This document shows positions 51,724-64,000 of a DNA stretch of 64,000 nucleotides, piece by piece. The notes below the pieces were generated by a model. The model was not told where the DNA came from, searched no databases, and worked only from the letters and a program-made list of their open reading frames with translations. The translations under genes were made by a program, and so were the position numbers. The stretch is from Mansonella perstans. Taxonomy: Eukaryota; Nematoda; Chromadorea; Rhabditida; Onchocercidae. Numbering within the stretch: position 1 is the stretch's first letter; each line of letters starts with the position of its first letter. Location of the stretch: NCBI GenBank assembly GCA_037074765.1, contig JBAMDO010000224.1, positions 1 to 64,000 on the forward strand, read 5' to 3'.

Positions 51724-53147
51724 TCATACAGACAACTGGTGCCATTTAGCAATCTGTTAACTGTGGATTATTCCGTACTTGAATGCCAGTGATCATCATC
51801 GGGTCCAATAAAACATTTACCAATCATCTGAAAATGTGTAAATTTCCAAACTCAATAAACAATTTCAAAATAAATAAATTTTTTTTATTTCAAAATAAAT
51901 ATGATATCAATTTAATTTCAGGTTTCAGAAAACAAAATTTTTAACTGTGTTTGTTCCACAAACTAATACTTGCAATTAAACACATACTGTAATTCTAATA
52001 TTATCAAAAAACACGAGAATTTCCCTACCAAAGAGTTCAAAGTTCTCAACATTCTCCATTATATCATCAAATAATCCTTTGCTCATTAATTTAATTCAAC
52101 TTTACAAAGCAAAATTGAGACAGCCCATTTTCTGTCAATCAATTCCAGTTCATACCCACAATTTCAAATTTGACATTATCCAAATGTTGCTCTTGCAACT
52201 CGAAAACAAATGATTCAAACCGGTGGAAATTTAAATCAGAAAAATCACAAAATTTAAAGAAATGTTAAGATGCTAAAAGTGAATTGAAATGAATTAATGA
52301 AAAATGAGAAATATTCTGCAATAGATAAGGCGGTTAGATATGGTATGATGTGAGTAATACAATATGTTGGAAAAAGAACACCGCCAGTCGCATGAATTTG
52401 ATAGCTATCGAAAAATAAGGAAATATGTAATGATTAAAAAAATTAATTGAATAAACTTTTTGAAGAATTTAGCTTACCAGCCAATCCACTGACAATCAAT
52501 TTTGGCAACTTTTTGCATTAATCAGTACAACTGCAATCTTATTTGTAGCTGACTGATAGCACAATGATAGCAATACTTGTACATGATCATTATTAGTGTC
52601 ATTTCCACGACTTTTTAGTTCCAAACCCACAGCGATAATCCCAGTGTTCAACAAATTCGTATCTTTTAATGAGTATGTGCTTCACCTAGCAATGTATCTC
52701 GGCTCTAACGATCAAATGCAATTACCTAAAATTACCTAGAATTTAATATTTTCGAAGTATTTTTGCAAAGAACAATTATTTGTTATGAAAGAGGTCAATA
52801 AGTCAAAAATAAACAATTAAGACAGCTATATTACTCTTACTATTTTTCAATCAATGGAATTTTTTAACCGCGAAATGTAAAGAATGTAAAATAGTTATAG
52901 CAAGCTATAATGTATCCACTCCATACATGGAAAAAACTTCATCATACTTAGGATTTTTGGATACATGAACAAGATGAGTTCTAACAAGGTGTTCTTTCTC
53001 AGGTGATAGTTGAAGCTTCACATATGGTTCCAACAGCAATGAACATCGGATGCTATCACTAATACCGATAAATCCCGACACGATATTATATAATTCAATT
53101 CGAATTCTTTCGCCAAGTCCATAGATTGCATCAATTTTACAACTCAA
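51724..53147 (-). pseudogene. Decayed synaptotagmin gene (C2A and C2B remnants)
   Basis: Four blocks lie in the right order on the minus strand. Block 52905-53147 resembles C2A: LGERIRIELY at its start and EPYVKLQLSPEKEHLVRTH then NPKYDEVFSMYGV, ending in TAG, with about 15 residues of the domain missing or scrambled. Block 52478-52610 is the start of C2B (LLSLCYQSATNKIAVVLINAK), then a frame change into KLPKLIVSGLA before a GTAAGC donor. Block 52139-52222 reads ESFVFELQ and LDNVKFEIVGMNW, then a stop. Block 51724-51827 follows TTTTCAG: MIGKCFIGPDDDHW in one frame and IAKWHQLS in another before TGA. Splice-like sites survive, but frameshifts and stops break the frame. Functional synaptotagmins are Ca-sensing vesicle proteins; this copy is probably dead. 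The paralogue type is not certain. Confidence 0.7.
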
Positions 53148-53150
53148 TTA

Positions 53151-56100
53151 TTATGTGTATTCGCTTGTTTGAGTTTTAGAAAATTCATAATCCATCTCGT
53201 TGACCCTTTCACCCTCATCAAGTAGTATCTGAAATCAAAAATTGCCCATCTAAAGATTGGTTTCATAACGGTTAATTAAAAGTTTTACAGTGCCTAATAT
53301 GAGAATTCAAGCATCATAAATTTTGACCTTTAGAGGGGCACGAATTAACGATTGAAAACAAAAAAAATTTTCCAAAACAGTCCATCAAATTGATATGTCT
53401 TCATTTAATGAACTTTTTGAAATGTCAATTTCCATATGAGACAATCAGTATGCACGTTTTTCGCCCTTATACTTTTGCAAACTTTTACAGCGAAGAGCGA
53501 AAAGCAGTAGAGAAGAATTTCGTTGAGTAGAAATGATGGATTTGGGAAGAAAATGGTAGAGAAAAATTGTTTCATTTCAAATCACTCTTTTTAAACTGTC
53601 AGCGAATGACTCGAGTGTAAAATTGTGATTACAAAATGCTCAAATTATTTTGTATGAAAAAAAAAAATTTGGAAAAAAACAAAGCAAATTGAATTCCAAG
53701 AGTCTACCAACGTTTATAACTATCTAAACAAACTGCTTGGTATACAAAGTAGATTTGACACGAAATTTAATAGCTCTTTAATTTTTCTAGCGGAATTATT
53801 AAAAGTTTCAAAATTTCATTGCATTCCTGCCAAATATCTTCAAGCAAAAACAGTGTGGATTTAATTCATATTTATGTTAAACCAAAGACCATTCATATAA
53901 TTTGAAATGTTTTTCACACGAGTGAATAAAAAATAGAATTTATTTCTTCTACTATTGAAACTTTAGGCTTTCCACACATTTTCCTATTGTTAGAATTTTA
54001 GTAGTAATTTCACAACGATACAGTAAACAGTAGTACTGTGGAGTTTAAAAAGGAATTCTACTCTGTTCTTTCAAACAAATACATCTCACCTTTTTTTTCA
54101 ATGAAAATTCATATTCATGAAATGAAATAGACTAATCATCAGACCTTTCTATAAATATTTATAAATAATTAAATAATACAGAAGAAATGGAATTATTATT
54201 TAAACGATTTTTTTCAATAACAGCGAAATCAATCAAAATATTTATGAAGTTTGAAAACTTCCAATTTAAAAATTTCAAAAAGGATAATCAACGGCAATGC
54301 ACTGTGCTTCAATGCCCGCTTGTTCTAATTTCAAATAAATTATCATTTGCAAAACTGAATGTTCTCCCGCTAATACTTGCGTTGTGGGTTACACTACCTA
54401 AAATCTTCCATCATCTATTACAACCAAATGGTAACTCTATGGATAACCTATAATTGGTTTACAACTGGTTCACGTGTCCCTACGCTTAATTTTTAAGTGA
54501 TCTTCATATTACTTAAAAAAAGCAAACGATGTTTTGTAAATTGAATCGACCCTTTCTTTGCACATCTGAATAAGTCACATTTGTTTTCCAACGAATTTAT
54601 TTCATACATATCTTCATTAGTAATGCAGCATTTCCAAAAAATCTTCGAAGATAGTGGTTACTCGTTACTCTGCTCATCTTTGACAGCAGATAGAGTTAGT
54701 GTATTGCTTAGCTATTATTTAAAAAAAGCCTTAATCTTCTTATGGCTACTAATAAAATCCAGAAATCATTTTCCTAAAGTTTCCCGATTTTCGGGGTATA
54801 TACGGCGCATATCTTTTGCAATTTCTTGATCAACTAATGCAACTAGGCAGAGAGCTCATGTTGTGGTACTAATGAAAAGTAATCCATTTCCCTCATTTAG
54901 AATATAATTGGTTATAAACATGAAAACAAAACCACGCACATGCAATATTCAAATTGACAAATTCTGTTTAAATCTATAATGCATTAAAAGACAACGATAA
55001 TTCAACAACTGCACAGGATATACTTAAACAAAGCTCTCAAATTATAACTTATGCATATATTTGAGTAAATTTTAATTAGTAATAACTTCAACTATATATT
55101 AGTTACCAGTAGCTAATTGACGTATATTTTTAAAACAAAAAATTTTTTAAAACGGCAACAAAGATTTTTCAAGCATTTTTTACAGGTCTTTCAATCCATC
55201 TCTCAAGTATCTCCTACTTATTCCTTATTAAAAAACAAAACAATCGAAAGTTCGAAATCAAAAGTCCATATTTGAGATTTGATTTAAACAAATTCTGATC
55301 CAAATATAATTCTTATTTCTTATATTTTAATTAAGATAATTTTTAAAAATCCTATTTTCAAAGCAGCAATGAAAAGCAGTAACAAAAGTATTCAGCTAAA
55401 GAAGGTACAATGCATTTAATGCGCATAAGGGTTAATTGATCAATTTTCACAATCCACGCATTGTTGGCGAACTTTATCCATAAGACTTCGTCTGCAAAAG
55501 GAAGTTTTTTTTGAAGAAAAAATACAACAGACGATTTGTAAACAGCGCTTTTGCTGTCTTCAACTTTTTCAAAAAAGTTTCACTTTTACATATTTCGGAA
55601 GTTTTATAGCAAAAGCTTGAAATTACTCGTTAAATATCTTCAGCTTACAAACTACATTCAATCTATGTAACAAACAAAGGAAGAATTGTTGCTGATCGTG
55701 CATGTGTGATAAAAGGAAATAACAAATTAAAAACTTAAAAAAGCACCATAACTTCACTGCACGAGGAAATAACTTCCATATTTTTGAAAACTGATTAATT
55801 CTTACAATAAAACAGTATGAATAGTAGATGCAACACAAAGTGTTAAATTTAAGCAGCAGTAATTCATAACTTTTCCACCGGTGAAATAAAAGAGATTAAT
55901 ATACATTGGGAATAGAACGAACTGCAACTAGAGACTGCAACACACGCAACATTCCTCTTTCGTCATTAAGTTAACTTCAAAAATAGATTTTTAAAATTAT
56001 TTGCAAGACACAACTACAATAACATAAGTGGGAGTTATGCGCAAAAAATCGTCAAGGTGCATCAATCAAAAAACATACAGGAAAGGAAGCAAAAAGAAAT

Positions 56101-59100
56101 CATTTAAAAATTGCTTTTAAAATAAAGAGATAACAGAAACTAAAAAATCAGCTAATATTTGAAAAGAAATACACAAAATCAAGCATAGCTTAAAAATGCT
56201 AATGTGATTCATGCAAAAAATTAGAGCCTGACAAAAACTGGCAATAAGTTTTAATGAAAAAATAAACAAGCGATTATTCAATAATTATAAAATAAAATTT
56301 CTATAATTCAATTTCATTTCTCTGCTAAGTGCTCCATTAAAAAATCAAAAAATGGAGTTGTGCTATGTGCAAGCAATAATGAAGTTAGAATCTGGATTTT
56401 GCAAAAAAATACAACAATTAATAAAAAATCTGGTTTGGGTCATTCCAAAAGTGAATCAACAAAATGAAAACCATAAACGCACTGGGAGACGAATGGCAAG
56501 TGATGGTAAGCGCAAAGCTGATTTGGCTTAAGTTGGCTTAACTTGGCTTACAAATGTGTCTGAAAATAATTATAATAGCGAATTTGAAATAAGTTCACTT
56601 ATGCATCTCCTTCAGATTTTGCTCTTGAATTAATATTATTAATATCTTTGTGTGAATAAAAGCAAATTTTGCTTCGCACATCACATTTGAAAATATCTTA
56701 TAATGCATTTTTCATAGGCGGTATGTAATTAATATTCACAAAAGTTCAACAGCAAAAAAAAAACCAATTTCATCACGGATTTTCTTTTTACATAACAATG
56801 TCTCATTAAATATTACCGGATAAACACTGAAGTATCCAAAGTTTTGTACAATTTAATTTTCTTTAATTTCTCCTTTCCTCATTTCGAAAAAAAGAGAAGC
56901 AACAAGAGATTGTAGCAATGAAAAAGCGATAAGCAAACAGTAACAAGCATGCGTGAGAAAATAAACTTTCTATGGCTTCTATTCAGGTGCCATCTGGATT
57001 CACAAAATTACAAGTTACTGAACACTTTCAAAAAACTTACCATGATATCCTCTTCAGATGAATGTAATTTAATAACTCCCGACAGTTCCGTAGGATCAGG
57101 ATCAGGAGCAAATAGACGTTCAACTTTCTTTTCTCGTTGTTTACTAAAACAAATTTTGAGCCGAGAATTAAGGGATTTTATTTAAAAAACTATAAGGAGT
57201 GAATAAATGGACAATATGAACTACACATATGCACTCCGTTCATTCAATTACCGTGCTGACACAAAAGGACACGAAATTCTCTTGGAACGTCAGCCATAAG
57301 ATAAATATGAAGTCAAAATACATTTTTTCTTCAAACAGTAATTAGAATCTCTCATGGGAAAAACAAAATCTGTAGTGGATCGAACTTGACTCAAAAACGA
57401 TAAATTATTTAATAGAGCGAATAAGCATTCTTTGCTATATTTATCTCAAATCAAACAGATAAACTGATGAGGAGATGGATATTATATATCCACCTTCTCT
57501 TGCACTAAGAAAAAAATTATTTAGAATCAGTAGCACTAAACAAGTTTAATGGTGACACAGCCTGAACAATAACTGCTTGTTCGACAGGAATACATTAAAA
57601 AATATAAGATAGAAATCTCAAACTGCTTAATTCCTATAAAATATCCAAGCAGTAATTGTTCTTAAAGCCCGCTATTAAAAAGTAATTTCATGAATCTATG
57701 AAAGAAATGAAAGGAAAATTGCGATTCCTGTAAGGAAGACCTTCTAAACCTTTGTTAGCACCCCTTATAAAAGCATATATAACAAATAAAACTTACTGTA
57801 AAGGTCTTCGTGAAGTATCTACCAGTGTAACTGACTCTCCTTCATCTTTTTCCGTTACACTTCGCCTAGGAAGATATCGTTTTGAAGGACTGTGTCGAAG
57901 TGCTGAAATTCATTTAAGACATTAAACTAAAAAAAACTACAAAATCGAATTTTAAAGCATTTTTCCAATATAATTTGAAGTTTCTCGCTATAGTAGATCA
58001 ATAAGTCATTCCATAGTCTGTACAACAAAAAACTGTTCTAAGAGCAACATTCGATACTTTCATGTGATTTTAGGTTCACTTCTTTCTGTGAAAGATATGA
58101 ATCGATAAGTACTCAATTCCACAATCACTACACCCAGTTGATTATTGGAAATCCAATCTACAATTAATAAAATGAATTTTTTCAGCACATTTCTTATAAT
58201 TTCTAACTATCGACAAAGGAGCATAAAAAAGCATATATGTTTATCCATTAGATTTCAAAACGTTAATTATGAACCTTATATTTGTAAATTTCGAAGATTT
58301 TCGAATCTTATAGTAAAGACGAAGTTAAATTATTAAAAGTTACTAAGAGAATAACCATGCCAGAAAAATGTGTCGATCACTGTGATATGAATATTCACAA
58401 ACAGTGAGAATTAAATAAAGTGAACTAAATGTCAAACATAAGTTGAAGACAATATTTCCAAGCAATTTCACGTCTATATAACGAAATAAAATTTTACGTG
58501 AAATGTGCTGACACGCTTGCAAGGAAACTAAGAAAACCAAATATGGGAAATAATGCGATGTTAATAGAGCAAAACAAAAACCGAAACTTAAACTTGAAAC
58601 CTATAAATTTGATGTTTTTGAAATAAAAACACTACTGACACTTCTTAACTGTTAATATTGTCACGCTTCAATAAAATAAATGAAGCGAAAAAAACGCCAT
58701 GTAAATATTTAACTAATGCAATCTACTTATTATAAAATTTAAGGACCTTATTTTTTTTAAAAGTTCTCTATAAAAATAACGGTGAAAATACCCAAATAAG
58801 ATGTAACAACTGATTTGAACTTTGTGTGGCCACCTTTAGGTACCAACTCAGCTGCAAAAACCATTTATTGCACAGAGTGATTTGGATTTGAGATAAAAAT
58901 TACATATTAGGTGTTTTTTCTGGAAAGTATCAAAAAGAGGAGAAAAATTCATATTCTCAAGAAATTTAACCATCACTTCAATTCTTCAAAATATGCTTAC
59001 CGGGCTGAAAAATTAAGGATGTAATCAGCGAACCTTTTACCGGTCCCACATGCGTACATCTTTAGGAACTAAATAACTAATATGCAGTAAATCATATTAA

Positions 59101-61922
59101 ATTAATAATAATTACCTGCTAATATATGAAATACATGCGATTTGAGAAAAGTGATGAAACGCTGAGCGTAAAATGTTGGATTATGAACAGAAATAGTGTC
59201 CTGAAATTTATAAATGCATTAAAGATAAGTTCCATTTACATCGTGTCACCAGCTAAAAACTTTACAAACTCGAAAAGAAAACATACACCATCATGAAGCA
59301 CGCTTTTCCAAGTATGTTCTAGTTTTTTCAGTAACCTATAATTCTGCAAAATATCGATTATACCAAGAAACAATAACAAGTCATCTCCTCGTTGATTTCT
59401 CGCTGGGAATGATATCTCTCTGTAAAAAAAATAATCTCATCTCCCGCAGCATACTATAATAGACAATTCATTTATACAAAATTACAAACACAAAATAAAC
59501 ACTTTTATAAAATCAAACAGTACAAAACATACTCATACTGCTTATAATAATCTGAATCCAACAATTTCTCATTTTTCACTCGAACGGTCTTACTCTTTGC
59601 TTTCTGTAATTGTTTACAGCTGTAAGACTTGACAAAATCTTTAATTATTACTCAATGAAACAAAAACGGTATTGGAATCGTAGAAATGAATAAATATCCG
59701 AACGAGATAACGTAGATTAAGGAAAGTGAACTGATGTGAATATGAACCTGATCTGAAGTAGATGGTTCGCCACCATCAATACCATCAAGTGCATTTCTTG
59801 CCATACTTTTATTGTGAATACCGATAAGAAGGCTGTAATCCATTATTTTGAAACTTTCAAGTACCTGAAATACAAGCACTACCAATTTCTGGAAAATTAC
59901 TCAACAGAAAGTAAATTTTATTTTTTAAAAAAAAGTACCAAACAATCTCGGCTAATAGTTTTTGTAATGGCATCATACACTCCCGCATCAAGCAGCAGTC
60001 CATCGGGATGAACAGAAATGAAATCCAAATCTTTTAGTGTTGGTGAAGCCTTCGCACGTTCCTGTTTCGACGCCATCCTTTTATAAGTGGATCCTTTTAA
60101 GTCATACTTTTCATGCATTATAATTGTTTGAGGTAGTAAGTTATTCATCAATAACAGTCGGATATTCTTTCCCAAACTCTGAAGCATAGTCGAGAAGAAA
60201 TCATAAATATATCTTTATGCGAATCAATTGAATAAAATTTATAGAATTTCATTTTTAGGAAAACTGAGAGCGATAATTATATGACAACTGCATAAGTATA
60301 TAACTATATAAGTTACCTGGTAACAAAATAATCCGAAGAATTTCGGCAGTAACGTATGTGGATTTTGATTGAAATTCTGAAATACCTCATATTACATGTT
60401 TAATGATGAAATTTTACATCTGAAGATGTAAATAATTAATTGACCAGATTCAGTCAAAGTAAAAAACTGCTGTGTAAAAAAGAAGCATAAGATAAGCTAA
60501 CCATATAATAACCCGGAAGTAATTTTTTCAGAAACTCAGCTTCTTTAGACTGCACCGTTTTAATTATAAATTGATCATCGTGAGAGACATAGAATATGGA
60601 CCCAGATGCTCCTGCGTTTGATAGCTCTTTCAGTGGGAACATACAAACGGAACGCTAAAATCAACTATATGGACCAAAAAAAAAAAAAATGAGAATCCGA
60701 TAAAAAGTATAGGCCGAAAGAAAAATTAGAAAATTTTTACGAGAAAATAAATGCAACAGAACAAATTCACCCAATTTTTTGGAAAAAAGAAAAGTTGGAA
60801 AAATTTGTAAATCACTTGATAATCTCACCAAGAAATCAGCAGTTTTGATTGCAAAAAGATCTCGAAATGTTCGAAATGCGATTGGCGCATAAGTTTGGAA
60901 TCGAAAATCACCATAACTGTGAGATGGTGTTGACTGTGATCCACTTCTGCAATATAAATTATTCCTCTAAAACATCCAGTGGATCAAGAAAAATACCACC
61001 TGGTATCCACATTATTAAACAAATGTTAAACAGCCATTAGCGTGTTTAAACGAAGATGACCGAAGCAAATGAACGGAGTAAAGAGCAAAATGATAAATCT
61101 AATTTACAAATAAATTTTGTTTAATCCAACATCATTTTCTCCAGAAGTTGTTTAAGAACATACGATGGAAAAGCAACAGTATGGACAACATCAAAATCTT
61201 GCAGTAGGAGATCTCTCTTTGGTATGGAAGCTAGTGAGCCTACTGAATTCGCGATACCCAATTGTATTGCTCCCATTAAGGCATTGCTTGGGACACGTTT
61301 GTAGCTTACCTTAAAATGAAATAACTTATATACTGCAATAAAATTAAGTTAAAGTTTCCATCTAAAACAAAAATACAAATTACTGTTGGTTCATTTAGAT
61401 TGAAGTTGTAGAGATGAAAATGAAATCTATTGTCACTTCACGTCAATTTTCCTCAATAACTTTGAAAAAAATTATATATTTTATGTTGCTTCTTCTAATT
61501 ACGGTAATGATTTAAAGAAACAGGTTATTTTGTGAAAGTGATACTATTCAGTAAAATAAAGTCATCATAGACACTGTATACACCAAAACCTGTTTATGCT
61601 TCGAATTAGTAAATTATTAAAAAAATATCAACCTCGCCCTGACGATCTATGCGTCGATGACCAATTTTCTGCTTTTCGTGTTCCTCTTGATTTTTTATCT
61701 CTTCTTCGACTAAATAATTGTTAGATTTCAATTCCTATATTTTAATTTTTCAAATTCAAAGGGCAATATTCGAAACAATCCATTAAGAAGAATCTAAATA
61801 TCTGCTGAATGCTATGCTTACTCACCGGAAAAGTTGGCACGTGACCTAGTATTAACTTGTTTTGCGGAATCCACGCTCAAAGTTATATCAGATGGAGAAA
61901 TTTCGTCCTTCTTGGAACTCAT
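53151..61922 (-). CDS. ppk-1: Type I phosphatidylinositol-4-phosphate 5-kinase (PPK-1-like)
   Basis: Fourteen exons: 61922-61826, 61709-61633, 61309-61164, 60946-60829, 60654-60502, 60376-60317, 60178-59939, 59864-59748, 59603-59533, 59419-59287, 59200-59116, 57902-57797, 57143-57041 and 53228-53151. They give about 527 residues. The kinase begins [16 protein letters not shown]. Lys 178 in [14 protein letters not shown] should bind [14 protein letters not shown] glycine loop, [21 protein letters not shown] and [13 protein letters not shown] follow. KKLEHTWKS carries the glutamate that marks type I enzymes acting on PI4P. The product is PI(4,5)P2 at the plasma membrane. The last two exons (acidic [16 protein letters not shown], ending SEYT) keep phase but are less conserved, so the 3' end is less sure, with a 3.8 kb final intron. 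The ATG is four bases after ATCATCAG. Confidence 0.92.
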
Positions 61923-61927
61923 ATTTT

Positions 61928-61937
61928 CTGATGATTA
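61928..61937 (-). promoter_or_regulatory. Putative spliced-leader acceptor before PIP 5-kinase
   Basis: CTAATCATCAG ends four bases before the kinase ATG on the minus strand; the role is inferred from position. Confidence 0.4.
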
Positions 61938-63917
61938 GTGTTCGACGAAACTTAATGCGCAATTGATCGATGCACTAATTCAGTGATCTGCTGAAATTAC
62001 GTAACTGAAATCTTCATTTTAACAAACCCCCATCTTGCGGTTTACCAAACATTAAATTAATCAATCTGCAAAAACAATTTTTTTTTGGAGTTTAGCATTT
62101 TTGAGCATATTAGCATTAAAAAATAAGGCTGAATTTTGAACAAAAAGAGGATCAGAAGTGATTAATAACAGCAGCAGAAATTACTAGAATTTTTTACAGT
62201 TGGAAAAAATTTGGTAAATAAACATATTTCAACACTGAAAATTTGTCTTTTCATTTAACAGGACTAAAAAAATGTATGGATAATTTTATTATATGAAAAT
62301 TAAATGAATCTACTCTATCATTCTTCTATTTCGATCATGCGAGAAAAAGATACGAAATGTATGGATGTAACCATAATATGATTTTTGTAATATTATAAGA
62401 ATTCAAAAGAAACATTTTTTAAAACCTTAGAAAATTGAACGCAATGTATTGGAAATGTTTCTAAGAAATAAACCGTAAATAATGCTTTAAAATTCTCTGC
62501 CAGTGAATCATACTTTGAATCATAACTATAATTATAACTCGTATAATACTAATAACATCTAATACTAGTAAATGAGCAGTAAATTTAATAAAAATGCTTT
62601 CAATGTTGAAAATATGTAAGCGATGACAAATGTAATGAAATGCTAAGTGACAATATTATTTCGTTTTTCAAATATTTTTGAAATGCGTTTTTTATCAATT
62701 CGAATTACTAAATCATTAGATAAATGTAATTACACAGTTCTGGATAAAAAAAAAAAGTAAAATAAAATGTTAGCAATATAATATTAATATTTAGAAGATA
62801 AGCAATATATGGTATAAAGCATACTCACCTTGGTACAATGAATATTCACGGAAATCCATCAGGTCACACAACGAATCAAACAAACCAAACCCTCAATGAT
62901 TAATTCCAGGTAGTATTGTAGTTGCACCACGGTGACACAAGTATCTCCCATCTATTAACATCCATATATAACATCCACGCTTCAATTCACTAATAAATTC
63001 AAATGAACGACGCAAAAGATACGAAATAAAATGTATCATCTTAAAATGTGGTAAGTACCTAGTATCTATGCAAACAGATCAATCCCAATTCTCAAAAATA
63101 TGGTAAGTACTTAGTATCAATGCAAATAGATCAATACCAATTCTTAAAATGTGGTAAGTACTTGGTATCTATGCAAATAGATCGATCCCAATTCTTAAAA
63201 TGTGATAAATACTTAGTATCTATGCAAACAGATCAATACCAATTCTTAAAATGTGATAAGTACTTATTATCTATGTACTTATTATATATTACTTATTATC
63301 TATGCAAATAGATTAATCCTAATAAAACTATCTTTGAAGGATTTTAGTAGTAAACAGCGTTAGCTATTCAACCCGAAAAAATCTACCTTTAATGAAATTA
63401 ATAATAGTTGCACATATACATACTCATACACAAGTATAGATAGATAGATCAAAATTTCATTTCAAGATTTAATTCTTTGCTTCATTGGGTGTGTCCCAAT
63501 CATTTAAGTGCAAATTGATTTATTATATAATGTTCATGCATCTAGCATTGTCCAATATCTTTTTATCAAAACAGAGAAACTATTATCACTGGCAAATTAA
63601 AATTTATTTCACAATTAAATAAAAGTTTACACAATAAGTACACAATATATTGAGGTATTCACAATGAGCTCATTACTGATTAAAAAACCACTTATTCTAT
63701 GCTCAACAAATGAATATAAAGAATATAAGTAATCTTATCGCAGCTATATCGTTGCAATAAGATGAAAATTTTATTCAACTTATATAGCAAAAAAAGTTAA
63801 CAGTAAAAGATCGCTACCGATATTGTCAACCTTCTTTGTCTGTACAACAAAATAATGCAAGATGGGTTTTCTTCTTAGAAATCAAGAATAACATTGTGGA
63901 ATAAGAAGTTAACTCAT
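61938..63917. other. Region upstream of PIP 5-kinase
   Basis: About 2 kb of AT-rich sequence without a recognisable exon, apart from the 51-base repeat. It should contain the kinase promoter. Confidence 0.6.
63051..63310. repeat. 51-base tandem repeat
   Basis: Five copies start near 63051, 63103, 63154, 63205 and 63256, each with TAAGTACTTAGTATCTATGC then AGATCAAT and CCAATTCTTAAAATGTG. The last copy is degenerate. Confidence 0.92.
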
Positions 63918-64000
63918 TTACAGCTGATTAAGTACACGAGATCGAGTGGCAGCAATAACTCTAGATCTTTTTCTGGCAACAGTACCCCATTCAACACAAT
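63918..64000 (-). CDS. Possible C-terminal end of a minus-strand gene running off the right edge
   Basis: One frame stays open from the window edge to a TAA at 63920-63918. Its 27 residues are basic and protein-like (VARKRSRVIAATRSRVLNQ then L and stop). The local base composition is less AT-rich than the flank. I recognise no family and cannot see the splice site, so this could be chance. If real it is the tail of a gene lying upstream of the PIP 5-kinase on the same strand. Confidence 0.3.
   Translation of the reverse strand, partial: CVEWGTVARKRSRVIAATRSRVLNQL

Noticed and set aside
54187..54829. Two plus-strand frames of 88 and 82 codons inside a kinase intron
   Set aside because: Composition is typical of translated AT-rich DNA and no family was recognised.

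Overview
The window looks like nuclear DNA from a nematode, most likely a filarial or related spirurid (inference). It is strongly AT-rich. Genes are broken into many short exons by introns of about 60 bases to a few kb, and most first ATGs sit 4-20 bases downstream of an AG that looks like a spliced-leader acceptor. The encoded families are all eukaryotic. I see no rRNA, tRNA, CRISPR or prokaryotic gene, and no intact transposon.

Layout. 1-14.5 kb, minus: an ESRP/Fusilli-type splicing regulator with several RRM domains, its 3' end outside the window. One of its introns seems to hold a small nested two-exon gene (12.1-12.6 kb) and another holds a possible 48-base cassette exon (7.65 kb). 14.5-18.2 kb: a long upstream region. 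18.2-19.9 kb, plus: a WW-domain/coiled-coil adaptor (WAC). 20.3-22.4 kb, minus: MIC10 followed by MIX23, both mitochondrial, possibly one operon. 23.9-26.4 kb, plus: a PTP1B-like tyrosine phosphatase with a membrane tail. 27.9-31.8 kb, plus: the mRNA export WD-repeat protein RAE1. 34-37.8 kb, minus: a neuronal calcium sensor. 37.8-40.1 kb: a repeat-rich spacer with a hairpin-bearing minisatellite. 40.15-50.45 kb, plus: katanin p60, ERCC1, NUBP1 and mitochondrial beta-ketoacyl-ACP synthase, tightly spaced with an acceptor-like AG before each start, as in a nematode operon. 51.7-53.1 kb, minus: remains of a synaptotagmin gene with frameshifts and stops. 53.15-61.9 kb, minus: a type I PIP 5-kinase. 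62-64 kb: mostly non-coding, with a 51-base tandem repeat and perhaps the C-terminus of another minus-strand gene at the right edge.

Most genes are housekeeping (splicing, mRNA export, DNA repair, Fe-S assembly, mitochondrial structure and lipoate/fatty-acid synthesis, phosphoinositide and calcium signalling). Exon models were built by eye from open frames, GT-AG sites, phase continuity and remembered family alignments. Every complete model gives an uninterrupted frame of about the expected family length. The least ordinary content is the nested gene, the synaptotagmin relic, a GC-AG intron in katanin, two similar introns in the phosphatase, and the two candidate operons.
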